64,000 bases of DNA. Source: a bacterium (lineage in GTDB: Bacteria > Patescibacteria > ABY1 > JACQRZ01). Under the pieces are notes generated by a model. It did no database searches. It worked only from the letters and a program-made list of their open reading frames with translations, and was not told where the DNA came from. Position numbers and translations under genes: made by a program. Below, piece by piece: positions 1-8,273 of this stretch. How positions within the stretch are numbered: position 1 is the stretch's first letter; each line of letters starts with the position of its first letter. Where the stretch lies: NCBI GenBank assembly GCA_030688365.1, contig JAUYIE010000018.1, positions 43,594 through 107,593 on the forward strand, in the 5' to 3' direction.

Positions 1-1948
1 TTCTAAGATTTTTTTGAATTGTGTCAAAATACGCATAACGTTCTGTCCATGTTTTTTTCTCATTTTCGTCTGTATTTTTTTCAACTTGCAAAACTTCGCG
101 CTCTTGCTTTATGCCAGTTTTCTTCCATGGAATGATTGAGGTTTTGTTTGCGTTTACAGCGAGCCTAAACTCTACATCTTTGATCTTTTTTTCAAGCTCC
201 TGAATTTTTTGATATGCCTCGGATCTGGTGTATTCTGTCTTACCTTCTTTGATGCTAGAACTTCCATCAATATAACCACTCTTATCAAATAAAAAATTAC
301 CTTTCTTTTTACCTACATCACCAAAAGTATTTTCCAATGAACCAATCGCACTAAGCGCTTGCTCTACGTTTTTAACACGATCCTCTATCACTGCCAAGTC
401 ACGATCGTTTACCATCCTATGAATCTTGTAACATTGATTATCCCAATCAGCATCCAACTGATGTTTCATTTGCTTAATCACTAAATCTCTTTCCTTTTCT
501 ATGTTTGACAATTTCTCTTCAAGAATTTTTTTTGCATTTTCAAGACTACCTTGATCTGTGACTACTTCACGCAAACGCCCGGAAACCGACTTTTCTGGAA
601 TTTTATTACTACGGCTTACTTGTGCAAGATCCTTAAAATTAATGTTTGGATCTTCTGTAAAAAATTTCGGGTTTTCCTTGAATGCGGTACGCAAATTTAT
701 AACCCAATCTTTCATGCGATTAACCATCTTCGTAACACTTGCTATATCCTCATATCTTCCGGATTCTACGATTGTATCTCTTGCATTTGACCGGTATGCC
801 CTTTCCCGATCAACCACTTCGTCCAAATATGTTTCTGGGGTAATCTTCCCAGAAGAAACACGACTATCATAGGAAGTGCTTGACTCAAATATATCTTTAA
901 ACATTGCAGACGAAATATCATCCGGGGCGTTGTAATCATGATAATCAGAAAAGTATTTTCTCACTTGCTTCTCAATATCTTTGGATCCGCTGATTGTATC
1001 TTTAAACACTTTCAACGTTAATTTGCACTCCCTCTTCGTTTCATTCCAAATATCAACCAAGTCCGCCTTCTCTTTATCATAATTTGGAAGACCGGCCAGT
1101 TCTTCAAGGGTAGCAGTGATGCCTGCGTGTTCTTGTTTCTTTTCAAATTCTTTTGTTATTTGTTCCTTATAGAACTCATACAAGGTATCGAGGACAAACG
1201 AACCACCGTTCTCAATTTTTTTACTCTGTTCGACGTCTGATATATCAACGATTCTGTTCCGATTAACCCTACGCAAATTAAATGAATCAAGATTGTCCAT
1301 GAGCATTTGACTATCATCATGATGTTTTGAAATTTCTTCTTTAATGCTATCTTGAATTTTTTTCTTTCCTTCAGGTGTTTTTGCTACTAACTTGTCGCGT
1401 ACCTCTTTTTTCTCTACAGTCCTAGCTTCAAGTGCCGACATGATGTCTTTTATTTTACCTTTAATAAGGACACCCACGACTTTTTTATCATGTTTGGATA
1501 AACCTTCTCCTTTGCCACTACCCTTTAACAATCTTTTTAATATTATATTTCGTTTTTCATTATACTCTTGAGCATTAGCGACGGCTTTGTCTCGTATTGT
1601 CTTATCATCGCTAAACAGCTCATCCTCTCCAAACAATTGCTTAACCTCCGTGATTCCCATTTCTTCTCTTAAAACAGCACTTTTAGCCGGATCATCAAAA
1701 TATTGTTCTAACTCTTTAAATCTCGCATCAAACTCCTTTACAGACTCACTTGTATTAGAATACAGCTCAGGCAAACTGCTTGTTACTGTTTCAAGTTCAT
1801 TGATTTCTTGCTCAAGCGATGTGATCTCCGTATAAATTCCTTGTAGTTCTGCATTCTTTTCTTCTTCCTCCTTTTCTTCTATTTTAGATTTTTTCTCTTG
1901 TTCGCGAGCCTGAACCCTTTTATTTAGATGCTCTTCAAGTGATGCCAT
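1..1948 (-). CDS. Large coiled-coil protein, unknown function (3' end beyond window)
   Basis: The frame stays open from the ATG at 1948 to base 1, giving at least 649 residues with the C-terminus outside the window. I do not recognise the family. The protein is very rich in Glu and Lys, with long charged helical stretches near the N-terminus (about residues 1-70) and again around 480-640, so extended coiled coil is likely. No signal peptide or membrane segment is visible, so it is probably cytoplasmic. It resembles in composition the protein encoded at 58859-60433, but I see no alignable motif. A sigma-70-like promoter lies 32 bases upstream. It could be a structural or filament-forming protein; that is a guess. 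Confidence 0.75.
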   Translation of the reverse strand, partial: MASLEEHLNKRVQAREQEKKSKIEEKEEEEKNAELQGIYTEITSLEQEINELETVTSSLPELYSNTSESVKEFDARFKELEQYFDDPAKSAVLREEMGITEVKQLFGEDELFSDDKTIRDKAVANAQEYNEKRNIILKRLLKGSGKGEGLSKHDKKVVGVLIKGKIKDIMSALEARTVEKKEVRDKLVAKTPEGKKKIQDSIKEEISKHHDDSQMLMDNLDSFNLRRVNRNRIVDISDVEQSKKIENGGSFVLDTLYEFYKEQITKEFEKKQEHAGITATLEELAGLPNYDKEKADLVDIWNETKRECKLTLKVFKDTISGSKDIEKQVRKYFSDYHDYNAPDDISSAMFKDIFESSTSYDSRVSSGKITPETYLDEVVDRERAYRSNARDTIVESGRYEDIASVTKMVNRMKDWVINLRTAFKENPKFFTEDPNINFKDLAQVSRSNKIPEKSVSGRLREVVTDQGSLENAKKILEEKLSNIEKERDLVIKQMKHQLDADWDNQCYKIHRMVNDRDLAVIEDRVKNVEQALSAIGSLENTFGDVGKKKGNFLFDKSGYIDGSSSIKEGKTEYTRSEAYQKIQELEKKIKDVEFRLAVNANKTSIIPWKKTGIKQEREVLQVEKNTDENEKKTWTERYAYFDTIQKNLR

Positions 1949-1979
1949 AAAATAAAAAATAGTATTCTAATTAATGCGT

Positions 1980-2008
1980 AGTATACCACATGGACACTTA
2001 AACCTCAA
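1980..2008 (-). promoter_or_regulatory. Promoter of the coiled-coil gene
   Basis: On the minus strand TTGAGG and TATACT are separated by 17 bases. The start point would fall near 1973, leaving a leader of about 25 bases. The -35 box overlaps the T-tract of the upp terminator. Confidence 0.6.
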
Positions 2009-2037
2009 AAAAAGAAAGTCCTATCAATTAGGACTTT
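2007..2037 (-). terminator. Intrinsic terminator after upp
   Basis: Nine-base perfect stem (AAAGTCCTA / TAGGACTTT) with a 5-base loop, followed on the minus strand by C and seven T. It sits 20 bases past the upp stop. Confidence 0.8.
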
Positions 2038-2056
2038 AAAAATATTTTTAATATTA

Positions 2057-2767
2057 TTACGGTTTAACGAGCTCATCACCAAGATCGCCACCACCTGGAA
2101 CAATAAATCCTACCTGATTCGGACCGCCATCCAGAACGGCGCTAAACTGCTTTGGTTCCGTAACATGTTTATATGTACGCAAGACAGCACGTGGTGTCTC
2201 CATAAGTGTGACAGTTGCGAAATCACATGATTGCCATGCAACCCCATTGGCTTTTAAAAGTTCAAAAATAGCAGTCAATGCTTCATCCATACTCCCTCCG
2301 GTAGATTTCATTGGGTCTATAATAAGATACATTCCCCCTTTGACAATTGGTATATCTTTACAAAGCATTGTTGGAATGAGACTTTCTTCATTCCTCTTTT
2401 CCCACATCGTGCTCACATGAACTTTTAAACCAGACACAAGATCAAGGGCAGTAACAATAGCATGAGCTGGTGTATTACCTGCACGAAGTATCTCCACAAC
2501 AACAATTTCCTGAATGACCTCATAAACTGTTGTCATTGCCACTCCCGTATCTATTTCCTTCGGCTGTGTTTTTAACTTTGCCAAAGCCATCATAGCGATG
2601 TGAGGAAACAGAAAACGTACAGCATTACGCTTATCTCTCCCAGAACATTTCTTGTCTCTCAGTATTGAGAGACAGTGTCCAAATATTGAGTTTTGAGATA
2701 ATAATGTCACATGTTCCTCAAGACCGATAACTTTTTTTTCTACCACTGTGTTTGACAATGAATCCAT
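2057..2767 (-). CDS. upp: Uracil phosphoribosyltransferase-like protein
   Basis: At 236 residues this matches type I phosphoribosyltransferases of the Upp family, which make UMP from uracil and PRPP in pyrimidine salvage. The PRPP loop reads IIDPMKSTGGS (about residues 149-159), where UPRTs usually have DPMLATGGS. An EILRAGNTP segment lies upstream, and the C-terminus GGGDLGDELV resembles the uracil-binding PGLGDAGDRL region. The MKS in place of MLA makes the exact base specificity less certain. The start is supported by a strong Shine-Dalgarno (AAAGGAG) about 7 bases before the ATG. It has its own terminator and probable promoter, so is likely monocistronic. A salvage enzyme fits a reduced genome. 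Confidence 0.8.
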   Translation of the reverse strand: MDSLSNTVVEKKVIGLEEHVTLLSQNSIFGHCLSILRDKKCSGRDKRNAVRFLFPHIAMMALAKLKTQPKEIDTGVAMTTVYEVIQEIVVVEILRAGNTPAHAIVTALDLVSGLKVHVSTMWEKRNEESLIPTMLCKDIPIVKGGMYLIIDPMKSTGGSMDEALTAIFELLKANGVAWQSCDFATVTLMETPRAVLRTYKHVTEPKQFSAVLDGGPNQVGFIVPGGGDLGDELVKP

Positions 2768-2835
2768 TTCTTCTCTCCTTTAATACAATCAATAATATTT
2801 TTTAAATGTACTAATTCGTACGCACATTGTGTCAT

Positions 2836-2864
2836 AGACTATCCTACTTACTCCCGCTTGTCAA
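2836..2864 (-). promoter_or_regulatory. Probable upp promoter inside the 3' end of recO
   Basis: TTGACA, 17 bases, TAGTCT on the minus strand. The -35 box lies within the last codons of recO. Consensus -35 but an imperfect -10. Confidence 0.45.
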
Positions 2865-3389
2865 ATGTTCAAAGTAGACTTGGCTTTTTGGCATTGAGTT
2901 CAGGCGTGGAAATAGATGGTCATGTAGTGAAAATTGTTCTTGAGGCACCCCATATCCTAACAACACACAAAGGTTATATAAATACGTCCGTGCGAGTTGT
3001 GTAGATGGGATATCACCACCGGCGACTTCTTGAATAAACCCGTACAGTAAATCAAAAAGCTCATCATCTCGATGAGCATCGCGCACCATCTGATCGGTGC
3101 ATTCCAGACAATAGAGCGCCGCGATCAGGCGATCAGACTTATCAAATGATGGTACAAAATGTGCTATCGCATCCACAGTCGCGATATGATCCCTGCCTCG
3201 TCCTCGGGCAATAGTAAATGTAGCGTAGGTAAAAAGCTCTAGATGCCCCGCAAGCTTGCTCGTAATCTTTTTTACACTTTTTGCCAAGGCAGAAATCTTG
3301 CCGTGTTCCTTAGTATAAATAGTATAAACACGATCGGCATCTCGCCCATCTCGTTTGGCAATAATAATGCCAATAGTTTTGAACGTCAT
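2844..3389 (-). CDS. recO: RecO, recombination mediator (short form)
   Basis: 181 residues. The N-terminal OB-fold is recognisable: TIGIIIAKRDGRDADRVYTI, then the FTYATFTIARG strand region. It is followed by the helical domain with YCLECTDQMV. RecO anneals ssDNA and loads RecA with RecR. Typical RecO is about 240 residues, so the C-terminal portion is missing. No zinc-type Cys cluster is seen. A longer frame begins at 3509 but would overlap ruvX heavily; the ATG at 3389 starts 4 bases after the ruvX stop and opens directly into the OB-fold, so I chose it. It is probably co-transcribed with ruvX. Confidence 0.8.
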   Translation of the reverse strand: MTFKTIGIIIAKRDGRDADRVYTIYTKEHGKISALAKSVKKITSKLAGHLELFTYATFTIARGRGRDHIATVDAIAHFVPSFDKSDRLIAALYCLECTDQMVRDAHRDDELFDLLYGFIQEVAGGDIPSTQLARTYLYNLCVLLGYGVPQEQFSLHDHLFPRLNSMPKSQVYFEHLTSGSK

Positions 3390-3393
3390 AGCG

Positions 3394-3783
3394 CTAGCGC
3401 AACGAATCAAAATAGCTCTGTAGCACCAACATCGCAGCGACTGCATGATCTTTTTTCTCCGGCGTATCACGCAACATTTTCTGCGCTTCTTTTGAGGAAA
3501 AACTTTCATCGTACATATGCACAGGCATACCTACTTCTTTGGTGAGAGTCGCCACAAATTCTTCAACCTCCGTTCGTTGACGCATATCAGCAGTCCCAAT
3601 CGTCGGCACCCCCACAACAATCGCCTGTACCTTCTCCTCCTTGATGACCGTTTTTAGGTGATCAAATGTTTGATTCACCCCCTTATTTTCAAAAATCCTA
3701 AACGGCGACGCGATCTTAATCTCATCGTCGCCCAAAGCAAGACCGATATGTTTTGACCCATAATCAATAGAAAGGTATGTCAT
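3394..3783 (-). CDS. ruvX: RuvX/YqgF, pre-16S rRNA nuclease family
   Basis: 129 residues, near the usual 130-150 for YqgF/RuvX. The RNase H-like fold is evident: the opening strand LSIDYGSKHIGLALGD carries the first catalytic Asp, VVGVPT follows at mid-length, and the DESFSSKEA segment and C-terminal KKDHAVAAMLVLQ carry the remaining acidic site. The family acts in 16S rRNA 5' maturation in E. coli. It is followed immediately by recO, implying one transcript. Confidence 0.88.
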   Translation of the reverse strand: MTYLSIDYGSKHIGLALGDDEIKIASPFRIFENKGVNQTFDHLKTVIKEEKVQAIVVGVPTIGTADMRQRTEVEEFVATLTKEVGMPVHMYDESFSSKEAQKMLRDTPEKKDHAVAAMLVLQSYFDSLR

Positions 3784-3841
3784 AGTGCTATATAGGATAT
3801 CAGAATTAAACTATAAATTCAACAATCTCGAAAGTAAAGTA

Positions 3842-3869
3842 AAACTGATAAGCTTTTGCTTATCAGTTT
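3842..3869 (-). terminator. Hairpin terminator after the membrane protein gene
   Basis: Perfect 12-base stem (AAACTGATAAGC / GCTTATCAGTTT) with a 4-base loop, 5 bases past the stop codon. The following minus-strand sequence is only moderately T-rich. Confidence 0.7.
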
Positions 3870-3873
3870 AATC

Positions 3874-4650
3874 TTATTTTGGATGTAACAAATCAAAATC
3901 ATCGAGCTGTTTGCGACATGCTGTTTCAAATAGCTGAATCATTTCTTGAGCGCGTCTTCCTGCTGCAGATCTTTCTTCTGGTGGAAGTTTTGCTACGTTC
4001 GCTAAAATACTACGAGTGAGTTTTATTTTTTCATCTTCCATGTGATCCACAATCCTTTGTCTGCCCAACTCAAAGGTTTTCTTGACCTTTTTTTTGTTAG
4101 ACGCTTTAAATTCCTCAAGTTGAATGTCAAGTTGTTTTTGATATTTTTTTAACTCTGCATCATTCTTGATTGTTAATTCATGTTTCAACTTTTCAGTGTC
4201 ATAAACCACCAGACTGTTACAGCTCATTGACAATATTGTGAGTATTGTCAGTATGCTGACACTAGATATAACGAGACATATAACAACCCCACCAAATGAC
4301 TCCTGTGTTAAGATGCGATCAGCAACCATAGCAGGGAAAAATGTGACGGCTTGTCCAAAAATACCACAAATCATAGCAGATACAATTATATTGATAGTAT
4401 CTGATGGTTTGCGAAAAAACTCACGAACAGAGACATCTTCACTGTCTTTATATATCTCTACAAATTCTTTCCTAACCAAGTAGAGAATCAAGGAGAAGCC
4501 ACAGAAGACATCAATGCTTCCTATACCTGCAATTATCAATGTAACCAACAAAGGATTATTGAATATTCCTCCCATAAGAAGGCTATATACAAAACTAACA
4601 ACAGCGAGCATAGCCATCTGAAGCCCAAACACAACCATCTTTTTTTTCAT
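3874..4650 (-). CDS. Membrane protein with cytoplasmic helical tail, unknown family
   Basis: 258 residues from the ATG at 4650. I do not recognise the family. Four hydrophobic segments are visible: around residues 5-25, 33-55, 85-115 and 120-145. A charged, probably coiled-coil region rich in Lys and Glu follows (about 155-225), and the end is soluble with a PPEERSAAGRRAQEM segment. A longer frame starts at 4737, but a Shine-Dalgarno (TAGGAG) sits about 9 bases before the ATG at 4650 and a promoter lies between the two candidates, so 4650 is preferred. It stands alone between a promoter and a terminator. Confidence 0.65.
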   Translation of the reverse strand: MKKKMVVFGLQMAMLAVVSFVYSLLMGGIFNNPLLVTLIIAGIGSIDVFCGFSLILYLVRKEFVEIYKDSEDVSVREFFRKPSDTINIIVSAMICGIFGQAVTFFPAMVADRILTQESFGGVVICLVISSVSILTILTILSMSCNSLVVYDTEKLKHELTIKNDAELKKYQKQLDIQLEEFKASNKKKVKKTFELGRQRIVDHMEDEKIKLTRSILANVAKLPPEERSAAGRRAQEMIQLFETACRKQLDDFDLLHPK

Positions 4651-4693
4651 TTTTAATGTACTCCTACTTGTTAAAACAATATAACCCACAATG

Positions 4694-4722
4694 AAACTAC
4701 CAAAAACAGACGTTTTTGTCAA
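4694..4722 (-). promoter_or_regulatory. Promoter of the membrane protein gene
   Basis: TTGACA, 17 bases, TAGTTT on the minus strand. The predicted start point near 4687 gives a leader of about 37 bases containing the TAGGAG ribosome site, and excludes the upstream ATG at 4737. Confidence 0.55.
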
Positions 4723-4879
4723 GATATTAACCACCACTCGAGAAGCGTATAACCCCAGTTCTGTTGACCAAATGTGATCGTACTGTTAAGTGACTTCCAC
4801 AACCGTGGTGACCTTCTGATACGACGATTGGGAGAATATCTGAAGGATTCCACAATAATGGAATATAGAATCGGTGTTT

Positions 4880-5019
4880 CTTGGTTTCTCTTTCAAAAAT
4901 TTTATGAGCGAGTCAAGTAAAGGATAAAAAAGTTGAGACGAGCGAATAGAAGTGAGGAAGGAGACTTACCTTCTCGTAAAAAATACCGTGGCCGAACGCT
5001 TTTTGAAAGAGAAACCAAG
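4880..5019. repeat. Perfect 20-base inverted repeat, 100-base interior
   Basis: The arms 4880-4899 (CTTGGTTTCTCTTTCAAAAA) and 5000-5019 are exact reverse complements, and pairing can extend outward with a 2-base bulge (CGGT / ACCG). They sit in the 386 bases between the map stop and the next gene. The interior contains a smaller GAAGG/CCTTC hairpin. No transposase, tRNA or convincing ORF was found here. The element could be a small structured RNA, a long-range terminator for the ribosomal operon, or a miniature mobile element. Confidence 0.6.
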
Positions 5020-5036
5020 AACCGTACATGGCAAAA

Positions 5037-5816
5037 TTATGCTAGGGTCAAAATTTCATGCCCCCCAGCAGTCACCGCAATAGTATGTTCAAAATGCGCC
5101 GCCAAAGAATGATCCGCTGTCCGCACTGTCCACTCATCCGTATCCGTGAATACATGCCAATCTCCCATCGCCACCATCGGCTCAATACAAATCACCATGC
5201 CTTCTTTCAAAATAACATCAGGCATGCGCTCATCAAAATAATTAGGCACTGGTGGATCTTCATGTACAGAAAATCCTACCCCATGCCCCGTCAAATCACG
5301 AATCAATGAATACCCGTGTCCTTCGCAATATCCCTGCACTTCTTTTGAAATCTCATGGATGGATATACCGGGACGTACCAAGGCGATAGCGCGATCCAAA
5401 GAAACACGCGTCACATCAATCAGACTTTGTGCATCGACAGATATCTTTCCCACACCCACCGTCACCGCCATATCAGTATACAATCCATCATTTGCCGGAT
5501 AACGAGTGCCAATATCAAGACCGACGATATCGCCTTCGTGTAATACAATATCGCGTATACCAATACCGTGGACGACCTCATCATTGATTGAAATACATAG
5601 AGTGGACGGATATCCCACCACTCCCCGTGCCGTGCCATATCCCAAAAAAGCTGGCGCCCCTCCATGGCTCTCTATGTATTCACGCGCGATCCTATCCAAC
5701 CCGTGTATCCCTATGCCTGGCTTCACAGCGGATTGCACAGCCAAAAGAGCGGCCGCAAGTATTGAGCCGCCTTTTTTCATAAGAGCAATATCGTCTGTTG
5801 TCTTGTATGTAATCAT
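5037..5816 (-). CDS. map: Methionine aminopeptidase type I
   Basis: 259 residues, the standard length for MAP-I. It removes the initiator Met from nascent proteins. The two-metal site is complete by motif: H83 in NDEVVHGI, D101 in GLDIGT, D115 in YTDMAV, H178 in GHGVG, E212 in IEPM and E243 in FEHT. Its ATG overlaps the adk stop (ATGA), so translation is probably coupled. In the common bacterial spc operon order secY-adk-map is followed by infA and rpmJ; here the cluster ends instead at map with a structured intergenic region. Confidence 0.95.
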   Translation of the reverse strand: MITYKTTDDIALMKKGGSILAAALLAVQSAVKPGIGIHGLDRIAREYIESHGGAPAFLGYGTARGVVGYPSTLCISINDEVVHGIGIRDIVLHEGDIVGLDIGTRYPANDGLYTDMAVTVGVGKISVDAQSLIDVTRVSLDRAIALVRPGISIHEISKEVQGYCEGHGYSLIRDLTGHGVGFSVHEDPPVPNYFDERMPDVILKEGMVICIEPMVAMGDWHVFTDTDEWTVRTADHSLAAHFEHTIAVTAGGHEILTLA

Positions 5817-6490
5817 AGAGAGACGCCAATCTCGCGAAGTTTCTCTGTAATGACAGCAAAATCCGCATCTGGTCCGTCATCGACTCCGCTTTGATATGAA
5901 ATAATAGGATATCCAAGCTTGCGATATATATCAAGCAACATCGTAATACGTTGATCGTACTCCTTATACCTCAAACGTACAATGTCCTCCTTGTCATCTT
6001 CTCGTTGTGTCAAAGATTGTTTACAAACATCACATTCATTTTTTGTATACTGCTCATTTCCTGGTCTAAATGGCCGACCACACTGTCCGCAAATCCTACG
6101 CGTACTGATACGTTGTACTGCCGTATCTTCATCAATATCAATATGAATCACCACAGGCGTTCCCAAATCAAATGCGCTTAATATTTCCGGAAGTTTATCT
6201 ACTTCACCTATTGAAAGGGGAAAGGTGTCAAAAATTACCCCATGAGAAGTATCCAGCGTACCAAGATGATCATTTAAAATTTCAACGGCAATCGCATCAT
6301 CTTGAGGAATCCCCGCATTATAATTTTTCTCAATCAATTCGCATATATTTCCTGAACGTGGTACGTCGCAATAATGACGTATCAACGATCCCATGGCTAT
6401 ATGTGTCATACCAGTGGCAGTGGCAAGGCGTTTTGCCTGTTCACCTTTGCCGGATCCCGGCGAACCAATAAGAAGAAAAGCTCTGCTCAT
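5813..6490 (-). CDS. adk: Adenylate kinase (divergent AMP-site residues)
   Basis: 225 residues from ATG 6490 (a TTG lies 9 bases upstream). It interconverts AMP, ADP and ATP. The P-loop GSPGSGKGEQ is present; the LID carries a zinc-type pair, CGQC and CDVC, and QREDDKEDIVRLR supplies the usual arginines. Oddities: the family GKGTQ reads GKGEQ, TGDMLR reads MGSLIR, and the AMP-binding DGFPR motif reads DTFPL, so the arginine equivalent to E. coli Arg88 is missing. It remains the likely Adk because of its place between secY and map, but specificity may differ. Confidence 0.85.
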   Translation of the reverse strand: MSRAFLLIGSPGSGKGEQAKRLATATGMTHIAMGSLIRHYCDVPRSGNICELIEKNYNAGIPQDDAIAVEILNDHLGTLDTSHGVIFDTFPLSIGEVDKLPEILSAFDLGTPVVIHIDIDEDTAVQRISTRRICGQCGRPFRPGNEQYTKNECDVCKQSLTQREDDKEDIVRLRYKEYDQRITMLLDIYRKLGYPIISYQSGVDDGPDADFAVITEKLREIGVSL

Positions 6491-6514
6491 AGAACACAAT
6501 TCTTAAAAACTTAA

Positions 6515-7786
6515 TTAAATAATATCGTCGTAATCGCGCATTGTCATTTGTGCTTTGATTTGCTTGAATATCTCAATCACAACACCTACAACGATCAAGA
6601 CACTCGCACCGCTAAAGGAAAGATTGGTAATACCTGTCCCCGCCTGTACGACTTGTGGTATAGTTGCAATTACTGCCAAAAATAGCGCTCCAGGAAGAAC
6701 GATCTTGCTCATTGTCTTTGCAAGATACTCTGCAGTTGGGGATCCTGGACGAATACCAGGAATAAACCCTCCTTGCTTTTGAATATTTTCAGCCACTTCA
6801 GCAGGTTTGAAAATAATCGCAGTATAAAAATAGGTAAAGGCCATGACCAACACAAAAAAGACTATTCCATTATACAATTGATTGCTAAAAAAACGAATAA
6901 CAAACTCTGATGCGTGTACCACCCAGGTACTACGCGCCTGTAAAAAGAATTGTGCGATGGTAGGCGGAAACAAAATAATAGACACAGCAAAAATGATAGG
7001 AATCATGCCTGCTTGATTGATTTTTAAAGGTAAGTGAGTTTCTGATCCGCCAGTCAATCGCGAACCGCGCACTTGTTTTGCATATTGTACTGGTACGTTT
7101 CTTTGTGCATCTGCCACAAACACGATAAAAGCAACTAAGAGCAGTAACGCGGCAGTAAACGAGATCACCCCCACTACTTGCGAGGAATCAATCGTTTGGA
7201 GTGATGATAGCAATCCGGGAAGTCCTGAAACAATACCCGCAAAAATCAACAGTGAAATACCATTTCCCACCTTCTTCTCCGAGATAAGTTCACCGAGCCA
7301 CATCATGAAAATAGTGCCGGCAGTCATAGTCAAAATCATGATAGCGATAGATAGTGCATCAGTATTCAAAAATATTTGTTGACTGGACTGACGCAAAAGC
7401 GCAATAACTCCGTATCCCTGAATCATAGCCAGTGGTACAGTGAGATATCGTGTATATTGAGTAATTTTCCCTTTACCATACTCACCTTCTTTAGATAGCC
7501 GTTCCAAAGCAGGGACAATCATTGTCAAAAGCTGGATAATAATGGATGCAGTGATATAAGGAGCGATCCCGATCGCTAACAACGAAAAACGCTCGAGCCC
7601 TCCGCCTGAAAAAAGACTCACTAATCCCAGCAATGGATTCTCATCAAGAAATGCTTTCAATGCGACAGGGTCAACCCCTGGCAGTGGAATAGCTGCTACA
7701 AAACGAAAAATGATAAGCATACCGATAACAAAAAGCACTGCGTTGCGTAGCTCCGGAACGTTCCAAATTTGTCGAAGCGTATTCAT
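6515..7786 (-). CDS. secY: Protein translocase subunit SecY
   Basis: 423 residues with ten membrane spans typical of SecY, the channel of the Sec translocon. Recognisable segments include the plug-side FRFVAAIPLPGVDP, the IAPYITASIIIQLL span, QGGFIPGIRPG in a cytoplasmic loop and the final helix before KAQMTMRDYDDII. It lies in the usual spc position between rplO and adk. It must export the large secreted proteins encoded elsewhere in the window. Confidence 0.96.
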   Translation of the reverse strand: MNTLRQIWNVPELRNAVLFVIGMLIIFRFVAAIPLPGVDPVALKAFLDENPLLGLVSLFSGGGLERFSLLAIGIAPYITASIIIQLLTMIVPALERLSKEGEYGKGKITQYTRYLTVPLAMIQGYGVIALLRQSSQQIFLNTDALSIAIMILTMTAGTIFMMWLGELISEKKVGNGISLLIFAGIVSGLPGLLSSLQTIDSSQVVGVISFTAALLLLVAFIVFVADAQRNVPVQYAKQVRGSRLTGGSETHLPLKINQAGMIPIIFAVSIILFPPTIAQFFLQARSTWVVHASEFVIRFFSNQLYNGIVFFVLVMAFTYFYTAIIFKPAEVAENIQKQGGFIPGIRPGSPTAEYLAKTMSKIVLPGALFLAVIATIPQVVQAGTGITNLSFSGASVLIVVGVVIEIFKQIKAQMTMRDYDDII

Positions 7787-7814
7787 GATAATCGTTTAAA
7801 AAATGAAAACAAGT

Positions 7815-8270
7815 TTATGCGCTCATAGTGATCGTACCCCCCGCTTTTTCAATCTTTTCTCGAGCAGATGCGGAAAATATACAATCGTTCACCGTCAATT
7901 TCTTTGTGAGCGTTCCAATTCCAAGCACTTTCACGCGAGAAGAAGTTCCTTTTGCCTTTTTTATAATCCCTTTTGCAGTCAAAGAAATATGATCCACCGT
8001 TTCACCGTCTTTGAAATGTTTCTCAAGATCTCGCACGTTGACCTCATAGGTAATGATACCTTTGATTGCATGGAATCCTTTATTTTTTGGGATACGCAAA
8101 AGCATCTGCTTCATACCTTTGAGACGAAGACCTTTACGTCCGCCGCTACGTGCACGTTGACCTTTTTGGCCACGTGTGGCAGTCGTACCATGTCCACTTC
8201 CATGACCTCTACCGACTCGCTTTGGTCGTTTGGTAGATCCTTTAAATGATTTTAGTGTATGAAGTTCCAT
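7815..8270 (-). CDS. rplO: Ribosomal protein uL15
   Basis: 151 residues. The N-terminal basic Gly-rich tail (KRVGRGHGSGHGTTATRGQKGQRARSG region) that threads into 23S rRNA is intact. The family order here is rpsE then rplO, with no rpmD (L30) between; only 3 bases separate the two genes. Confidence 0.96.
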   Translation of the reverse strand: MELHTLKSFKGSTKRPKRVGRGHGSGHGTTATRGQKGQRARSGGRKGLRLKGMKQMLLRIPKNKGFHAIKGIITYEVNVRDLEKHFKDGETVDHISLTAKGIIKKAKGTSSRVKVLGIGTLTKKLTVNDCIFSASAREKIEKAGGTITMSA

Positions 8271-8273
8271 ATA

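Noticed and set aside
3390..3509. Longer RecO starting at 3509
   Set aside because: It would overlap ruvX by over 110 bases and adds a Cys/Arg-rich stretch unlike RecO.
4723..4975. Minus-strand open frame of about 80 codons through the intergenic region (contains RYSPNRRIRRSPRLWKSL)
   Set aside because: No ATG or ribosome site, it overlaps the inverted-repeat element and resembles no family I know; probably chance.
4880..5019. Insertion sequence bounded by the 20-base inverted repeats
   Set aside because: Only 100 bases lie between the arms, with no transposase and no target duplication that I could see; kept as a repeat only.
4738..5036. RNase P RNA candidate: minus strand contains CAACAGAACTGGGGTTATACGC, similar to the 3' ACAGAAC motif of rnpB
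   Set aside because: The matching 5' GAGGAAAGTCC-type P4 strand and the AGATGAAT-type segment are absent and the region is too short for a full rnpB.
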